Below are positions 5,900-9,790 of a DNA stretch of 9,790 nucleotides, in pieces (the first letter of the stretch is position 1; every line of letters begins with the position of its first letter). Source of the stretch: Oscillospiraceae bacterium (GTDB lineage Bacteria > Bacillota > Clostridia > Oscillospirales > Ruminococcaceae). Where the stretch lies: positions 1 to 9,790 of the forward strand of contig CADBXQ010000030.1 in NCBI GenBank assembly GCA_902798675.1, given 5' to 3'. The position numbers were made by a program, and so were the translations under genes. Below the pieces are notes generated by a model. That model was given only the letters and a program-made list of their open reading frames with translations, had not been told where the DNA came from and ran no database searches.

Positions 5900-7843
5900 G
5901 TGGCAATAGATGTCATGACTTTTGTCAATATAATCGGAAAAAGTTCAAAATTGAATGATGTTTTGCTGAAAATAACTGAATGTGAAATGTTCCATCCCGA
6001 AAAGGTTGAAAAAAGATCCAGAGCGAGCGGGTTTGAAAGCGTGAATGAATCTAATCCATATGTCGGAATTTTGAGCAAGATAAACAAAACCCTGTCTATG
6101 CTAGGCATTGATCCCAAATTTGAAGAATGTTCTGAAGTTCAAATGGACGATCGAACGAACGCGTTTGTTGATAATGTTTTTTCAAAAGTTAAAGGCTATG
6201 TTGATAAAATTTCCAAAATAAATGTTATGCTTGACTTGATGGATAAATCTTTGATTGAAATAGAACACATGTCTAAACTAAGCGTTAAAATTGACGATGT
6301 TTTTGCGTCAGAACATATCGACGCTTGCTTTGGCCGAATGCCTGTCGACAGCCGTTTGAAGCTAGATTATTTTAAAGATCAGCTCTTTTTCTTCGTTCCT
6401 TTGGACCAGGAGAAGGATTTTTGTTGGGGAATATATATTACTCCGAGTAAATGTGCTGATGAAACTCGAAAGTGTTTTAAATCGCTATATTTCGAAGAGT
6501 ATTGCATACCGGACTATGTTCACGGAACGCCGCAGCTCGCGATTTCCAACATAAAATCTCAAATTTCCGAGGAAAAAGCCAATTTGGAGCAGACCAAGGC
6601 CGGCTTAGACGCTTTCAAGGCTCAAAATATGCATACTATACTCGGTGTATATTCTAAAGCGAAAATTTTACATGACACATTTTCATATAGAAAGTTTGCG
6701 ACTATTGGGCGAAAAAAGTTCCACATGAACGGTTTTGTTTTGAAAAAAGACTCCGAAAAATTTGTTAAAATGTTTGATAATATGGCGGAAGTTGTTGTTG
6801 AAACTTTGGCTGTTGGGGAAATTAAAGACCACGCGCCTCCCGTTAAACTGCGAACTTGCTGGCTTTTCAGGCCGTTTGAAACATACGTCAAAATGTATGG
6901 GCTCCCAAGATATGAAGACATGAACCCCTCAAGCTATATGGGCTTGGTATATTGCTTGATGTTTGGCATGATGTTTGGCGACTTTGGCCAGGGCGCTGTT
7001 TTGTTTGGTGCTGGGCTTTTAATCTGGAAATTCACTAAAAACTCGATTGGATTGATTTTAACAAGATGCGGAGCGTTTAGCGTGTTGTTTGGTTTGATAT
7101 ATGGCTCGTGTTTTGGATTTGAGGGAGTTTTTGCGGGATTTTGGAAGCTTATTGGCCTGGGTGCTGTTTTTCCGATGAACCTGCTCGAAGCTAAAAACTC
7201 TATGAATATATTAATAGTTTCATTTATATTCGGAACAGTGTTAATATTAAGTTCCATGTCAATAAATGTTTTTTTGAGTTTAAAAAATCGACAATTTGGA
7301 AAGGCTTTGTTTTCCTGCAACGGAATAGCGGGTTTTTTGGCGTATTCGAGTGTTTTTGGCGCTGTTATATTAATAATGACGTCGGGAATAAACATATTCA
7401 GCCCAATATTTATAGTTTTTGCCATTTTAATTCCACTATTTATAATTTTTTTCAGTGTTCCGCTGTCAAATGCGATTAAAACCAAGATAGAGAAAAATAA
7501 CAGTGAAAAGTTGGAAAAATTCAGCGCTGTTACTGCAACTTTTGACATGATCGACATAGTTTTGAGCTATTTTTCAAATACGCTTTCGTTTTTGCGCGTT
7601 GGCGGGTTGGCTCTGAGTCACGCGGCTTTGATGTTGGTTGTCATGGAGTTTTCCCATATGGTTGGAGCGTTTGGCATGCCAATAGTTGTTTTGCTTGGGA
7701 ACGTTTTTGTTATGGTTTTGGAGGGCTTAATAGTTTCCATACAGGCTTTAAGGCTAATATATTACGAGATATTCAGCAGGTTTTATAACTCAGATGGCAA
7801 GCCTTTTGAGCCGGCCAAGGTTGTCTTTGAAAAAGATGCGTGA
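5900..7843 (+). CDS. ntpI: V/A-type ATPase subunit I (membrane stator, a-subunit)
   Basis: At 647 aa this is the normal length for the bacterial a-type stator. Residues 1 to about 340 form the cytoplasmic arm, including a helical hairpin around 215-245, which binds the peripheral stalks. From about 345 on there are eight likely membrane helices, beginning with GLVYCLMFGMMFGDFGQG, the family's signature first helix. Helix 7 carries LSFLRVGGLALSHAALM with the essential arginine R566. Helix 8 carries QALRLIYYEIFSRF with a second arginine, R618, and E623. Both arginines line the channel where ions meet the K-ring carboxylate. The gene starts with GTG behind an excellent ribosome site, 16 bp after subunit C, so translation is probably coupled. 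No damage is seen. The ion used, H+ or Na+, cannot be read from this subunit. Confidence 0.97.
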   Translation: MAIDVMTFVNIIGKSSKLNDVLLKITECEMFHPEKVEKRSRASGFESVNESNPYVGILSKINKTLSMLGIDPKFEECSEVQMDDRTNAFVDNVFSKVKGYVDKISKINVMLDLMDKSLIEIEHMSKLSVKIDDVFASEHIDACFGRMPVDSRLKLDYFKDQLFFFVPLDQEKDFCWGIYITPSKCADETRKCFKSLYFEEYCIPDYVHGTPQLAISNIKSQISEEKANLEQTKAGLDAFKAQNMHTILGVYSKAKILHDTFSYRKFATIGRKKFHMNGFVLKKDSEKFVKMFDNMAEVVVETLAVGEIKDHAPPVKLRTCWLFRPFETYVKMYGLPRYEDMNPSSYMGLVYCLMFGMMFGDFGQGAVLFGAGLLIWKFTKNSIGLILTRCGAFSVLFGLIYGSCFGFEGVFAGFWKLIGLGAVFPMNLLEAKNSMNILIVSFIFGTVLILSSMSINVFLSLKNRQFGKALFSCNGIAGFLAYSSVFGAVILIMTSGINIFSPIFIVFAILIPLFIIFFSVPLSNAIKTKIEKNNSEKLEKFSAVTATFDMIDIVLSYFSNTLSFLRVGGLALSHAALMLVVMEFSHMVGAFGMPIVVLLGNVFVMVLEGLIVSIQALRLIYYEIFSRFYNSDGKPFEPAKVVFEKDA

Positions 7844-7893
7844 CGTTGTTTTCAAAAATGTTTTTGTTATAAATTATATAAAAATTACTATTT
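7844..7893 (+). promoter_or_regulatory. AU-rich leader before subunit K, possible translation enhancer
   Basis: The I-K gap (63 bp to the K start) is the longest in the operon and is almost all A/T, unlike the 16-42 bp gaps elsewhere. It ends in a perfect GGAGGA ribosome site. An unstructured AU-rich leader before the multi-copy ring subunit recalls the enhancer upstream of E. coli atpE. A weak internal promoter (TTGTTT 7846-7851, TATAAA 7868-7873, 16 bp apart) is an alternative reading. Confidence 0.35.
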
Positions 7894-7899
7894 GGAGGA
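7894..7899 (+). promoter_or_regulatory. ribosome binding site that sets the subunit K start
   Basis: GGAGGA ends 7 bases before ATG 7907. The in-frame TTG 7892 overlaps it and GTG 7904 is too close, so ATG 7907 is chosen. Confidence 0.85.
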
Positions 7900-7906
7900 T
7901 TGTGTG

Positions 7907-8269
7907 ATGAATATTTTACTATTTGTAGTGCCACTGTTTGCTATAGGTCTAACGTTGACTCCGCTAGTTCCGATTGTGACTGCGGCTGAGAGTGGTTGCT
8001 CGGTTAGAAATCGCTTTTTGCTTCATTTTTGCATGTTTTTTGGAGAAAACGCTTCAAGCGATGGTTTGCGATATATTGGCGCTGCGCTTTCAACTGGAAT
8101 TGCTTCAATAGGCGCGGGATTTGGCGTTGGAGGGGCTGCTCCTGCTGCAATAGGCGCGTGTAGTGAAAATCCCAAGTCTTTCGTTAAAGCCATGATCTTT
8201 GTTGTTTTGGGCGAAGGCTTAGCAATATATGGACTTGTTATTTCTTTCTTGATATTATTTGCAAAATAG
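7907..8269 (+). CDS. ntpK: V/A-type ATPase subunit K (c-ring proteolipid)
   Basis: This 120-aa membrane protein forms the rotating ion-carrying ring. Residues 2-25 form a hydrophobic N-terminal helix (signal sequence or extra membrane span), followed by a polar link of about 30 residues. Residues 53-83 are the glycine-rich first ring helix (IGAGFGVGG at 68-76). SENP (86-89) forms the turn, and residues 92-118 are the second ring helix with GEGLAIYGLVISFL, where Glu103 is the ion-binding carboxylate. So it has one ring hairpin plus an N-terminal segment, as in Thermus, and not the duplicated hairpin (156 aa) of E. hirae NtpK. The position that holds Gln in the E. hirae and Thermus first helix is Val74 here. 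The start at ATG 7907 is set by the GGAGGA site. It is preceded by an AU-rich leader. Confidence 0.95.
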   Translation: MNILLFVVPLFAIGLTLTPLVPIVTAAESGCSVRNRFLLHFCMFFGENASSDGLRYIGAALSTGIASIGAGFGVGGAAPAAIGACSENPKSFVKAMIFVVLGEGLAIYGLVISFLILFAK

Positions 8270-8279
8270 ACGATTTTGA

Positions 8280-8287
8280 GGGAGTGA
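8280..8287 (+). promoter_or_regulatory. ribosome binding site that sets the subunit F GTG start
   Basis: GGGAGTGA (core GGGAG 8280-8284) ends 8 bases before GTG 8293. The in-frame GTG at 8284 lies inside this site and is rejected. Confidence 0.7.
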
Positions 8288-8292
8288 TTTGT

Positions 8293-8601
8293 GTGAAATT
8301 TTTCTGCATAAGCGACAATATAGACACCCAGATTGGGATGCGTTTGGCGGGCGTTGAAGGAACAGTTGTCCACACTTCTGACGAATTCAGCCAGGCTCTT
8401 GACAAGGCCTGTAAAGACGCTGAGATTGGTCTTGTTTTGATTTCGCATAAGCTCATGAAGTTGTGTCCAGAAAAAATATACACTATAAAGTTGCGCTCAA
8501 AATATCCGCTTGTTGTTGAAATTCCCGACCGTCATGGCGATTCCAACATAAGCGAGACGATAACGGAATATGTTCGCGAGTCAATTGGTTTAAAAATATA
8601 G
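8293..8601 (+). CDS. ntpF: V/A-type ATPase subunit F (central stalk)
   Basis: The product is 102 aa, the usual size for the small central-stalk subunit F (called NtpG in E. hirae; ntpF in the common KEGG naming). It begins with KFFCISDNIDTQIGMRLAGV, a Rossmann-like first strand and helix. GLVLISHKLMKLCPEKI follows as a strand plus helix (about 47-63), then PLVVEIPDRHGD (72-83), the conserved strand-loop of the family, and a C-terminal helix ending VRESIGLKI that packs against subunit D. It turns with D inside the catalytic head and can modulate hydrolysis. GTG 8293 is chosen over the in-frame GTG 8284, which overlaps the ribosome site; the family N-terminus also fits 8293. It lies 23 bp after K and 20 bp before E. 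Confidence 0.95.
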   Translation: MKFFCISDNIDTQIGMRLAGVEGTVVHTSDEFSQALDKACKDAEIGLVLISHKLMKLCPEKIYTIKLRSKYPLVVEIPDRHGDSNISETITEYVRESIGLKI

Positions 8602-8621
8602 ACGAGAAGAGTGTGCTGCCT

Positions 8622-9221
8622 ATGTCATATGATAAGCAAAAGCTTTTGCGTTTCCAAGAATCTGTTTTAAAAGATGTCGACGAGAAGATTGCTCGCATGA
8701 ATCGCAACATCTCAAAATATGAACAAAGAGAACTTGAAAATGCAAAACAACAACAATTAGAGATTATTTTCACATATATGCAAGATCGTGTTCAGAGCTT
8801 AAAATCTGAATATGCTCATAGATTCACCCAAAAAAGCTTGGAGCTGAAAAAGCAAGTCCTTTGTTTTCGAAATGAGCTTGTTGAAAAAATTGTTCATGAA
8901 TGTGAAGCCCAAATATTACAATTTGTCGATTCGGCCAAATATATGCCATATCTGTTGAGTGGCATTAAAAATGCGATTGATAAATTTTCGATTCAAAGCG
9001 CAAAAATCCAGCTTCGAAAAGAGGATTTGAAATTCAGGGATGAACTTTTAAAAATCAAAGAATTATCCGCAATAACATCCGACCATAAAAATAAATTGGG
9101 CGGGTTTAAATTAATCGATTCAGATCGTGGAATAATGATCGACCAAACGCTTGAAACAATTCTTAAAGACCAGGTTAGGCGTTTTTCACAAACGGACGGG
9201 CTCAGAATAAAAAATGATTGA
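8622..9221 (+). CDS. ntpE: V/A-type ATPase subunit E (peripheral stalk)
   Basis: From ATG 8622 the product is 199 aa, typical for subunit E. Residues 5 to about 110 form a long Lys/Glu/Gln-rich helix that pairs with subunit G/H in the outer stalk. The C-terminal globular part (about 115-190) carries LGGFKLIDSDRGIMIDQTLETIL, matching the family's GG-x-x-L-x-x-x-D-G-x-I-x-x-D-x-T end motif that caps the A/B head. An in-frame GTG at 8613 has no spaced ribosome site. The ATG at 8622 has only a modest one (AGAAGAG near 8605-8611, 10 bases away). The stop at 9219-9221 is 16 bp before subunit A. Placing E directly before A and after F differs from the E. hirae and Thermus operons, where E precedes C. 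Confidence 0.93.
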   Translation: MSYDKQKLLRFQESVLKDVDEKIARMNRNISKYEQRELENAKQQQLEIIFTYMQDRVQSLKSEYAHRFTQKSLELKKQVLCFRNELVEKIVHECEAQILQFVDSAKYMPYLLSGIKNAIDKFSIQSAKIQLRKEDLKFRDELLKIKELSAITSDHKNKLGGFKLIDSDRGIMIDQTLETILKDQVRRFSQTDGLRIKND

Positions 9222-9224
9222 AAT

Positions 9225-9231
9225 GAGGTGA
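9225..9231 (+). promoter_or_regulatory. ribosome binding site that sets the subunit A TTG start
   Basis: GAGGTGA ends 6 bases before TTG 9238. There is no ATG or GTG between the site and the conserved N-terminus, so the TTG is very likely the true start. Confidence 0.85.
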
Positions 9232-9237
9232 AAGAAT

Positions 9238-9790
9238 TTGGCTAGTGAGATTTTCTCCATAAACGGACCTGTCATTAAAGTCCGAAAAACTAAAGAATTT
9301 TCCATGATGGAGATGGTGTATGTTGGAAAGCAAAAAATTATTGGCGAGGTCATTTCAATCAACGCAGATGAAACGACAATCCAAGTATATGAAAGCACAA
9401 CGGGTTTAAAGCCAGGGGAGCCCGTATATTCAACTAAAACGCCTCTTTTTGCGACTCTTGGCCCCGGAATCATATCCAACATATTTGACGGAATTGAACG
9501 TCCTTTGCGCGATATGGAAAAAATTAGCGGCAACTTCATTGGAATTGGCTCCGACATCCCCTCGCTCAATGAAAACGCTTTATATGACGTGACGATTGGG
9601 GTTAAAGTTGGCGACCACCTGGAACCGGGAGAAGTTTATGCAACCTGTCCTGAAACCTCCATGATAACGCACAGGTGTATGCTATCTCCTCTTTTAAAAG
9701 GCGGAGTTGTCAAAACTGTTAAGCCTGACGGAAAATATCGGGTTAATGATGTTGTTGTTGAAATCGAAGACGATGATGGAAAGCAAAGCG
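9238..9790 (+). CDS. ntpA: V/A-type ATPase catalytic subunit A (3' end outside window)
   Basis: The first 184 codons of the catalytic A subunit are present; the full protein is usually near 590 aa. It starts with TTG, read as Met, giving MASEIFSINGPVIKV, the normal family N-terminus. Residues 5-70 form the N-terminal beta barrel with GEVISI and IQVYESTTGLKPGEPV. LGPGIISNIFDGIERPL (74-90) is the hallmark of A subunits. The stretch from about 110 to the window end is the non-homologous bulge domain peculiar to V/A-type A subunits, with PETSMITHRCM matching its conserved ET-x-x-I-x-H motif. The Walker A loop and catalytic Glu lie beyond the window. Three copies alternate with B in the head that hydrolyses or makes ATP. 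B and D probably follow. Confidence 0.97.
   Translation, partial: MASEIFSINGPVIKVRKTKEFSMMEMVYVGKQKIIGEVISINADETTIQVYESTTGLKPGEPVYSTKTPLFATLGPGIISNIFDGIERPLRDMEKISGNFIGIGSDIPSLNENALYDVTIGVKVGDHLEPGEVYATCPETSMITHRCMLSPLLKGGVVKTVKPDGKYRVNDVVVEIEDDDGKQS

Noticed and set aside
6934..7557. 207-codon open frame on the minus strand inside subunit I
   Set aside because: It is the antisense shadow of the membrane-helix half of subunit I, which is clearly coding. It has no ribosome site or recognisable family.
8023..8448. 141-codon minus-strand frame across subunits K and F
   Set aside because: It is antisense to two well-supported genes and has no family resemblance.
1..9790. CRISPR array, insertion sequence, tRNA or rRNA
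   Set aside because: No regularly spaced repeats, transposase frame, terminal inverted repeats or tRNA-like folds were seen in either strand.

Overview
The window looks like chromosomal DNA of a low-GC Gram-positive (Clostridia-type) bacterium. The signs are strong Shine-Dalgarno sites of the GGAGG/GAGGTGA type, sigma-A-like promoters, AT-rich intergenic DNA, use of GTG and TTG starts, and a bacterial V/A-type ATPase operon as found in anaerobic Firmicutes. No species can be named from the sequence alone.

Left part (1-3620): the last codons of an unidentified rightward gene may end at 37 and are followed by a clean + strand terminator (47-83). The phenylalanyl-tRNA synthetase operon lies on the minus strand: pheS (3620-2601), then pheT (2560-191), and a second hairpin (113-162) placed as its terminator. 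No T-box leader is visible ahead of pheS.

Middle (3621-4476): a very AT-rich divergent intergenic region carries outward-facing promoter candidates. It is followed by one 104-codon gene for a Nif11-like, double-glycine leader peptide with a 19-residue cationic tail. This is a likely RiPP or bacteriocin-type precursor with no maturation or export gene in view. It is the most unusual item in the window.

Right part (4399-9790): an almost ideal extended -10 promoter (TTGCCA, 17 bp, TGA-TATAAT) starts a V/A-type ATPase operon in the order G/H, C, I, K, F, E, A, with subunit A cut by the window end. G/H and E form the peripheral stalks. C joins the rotor to the membrane ring, I and K form the ion channel and ring, F belongs to the central stalk, and A is the catalytic subunit. 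B and D would be expected just beyond the window. Gaps are 16-63 bp, so the genes are probably one transcript. The longest gap, an AU-rich stretch with the best ribosome site, precedes the multi-copy ring subunit K. Several starts are set by the ribosome sites rather than by the longest open frame.
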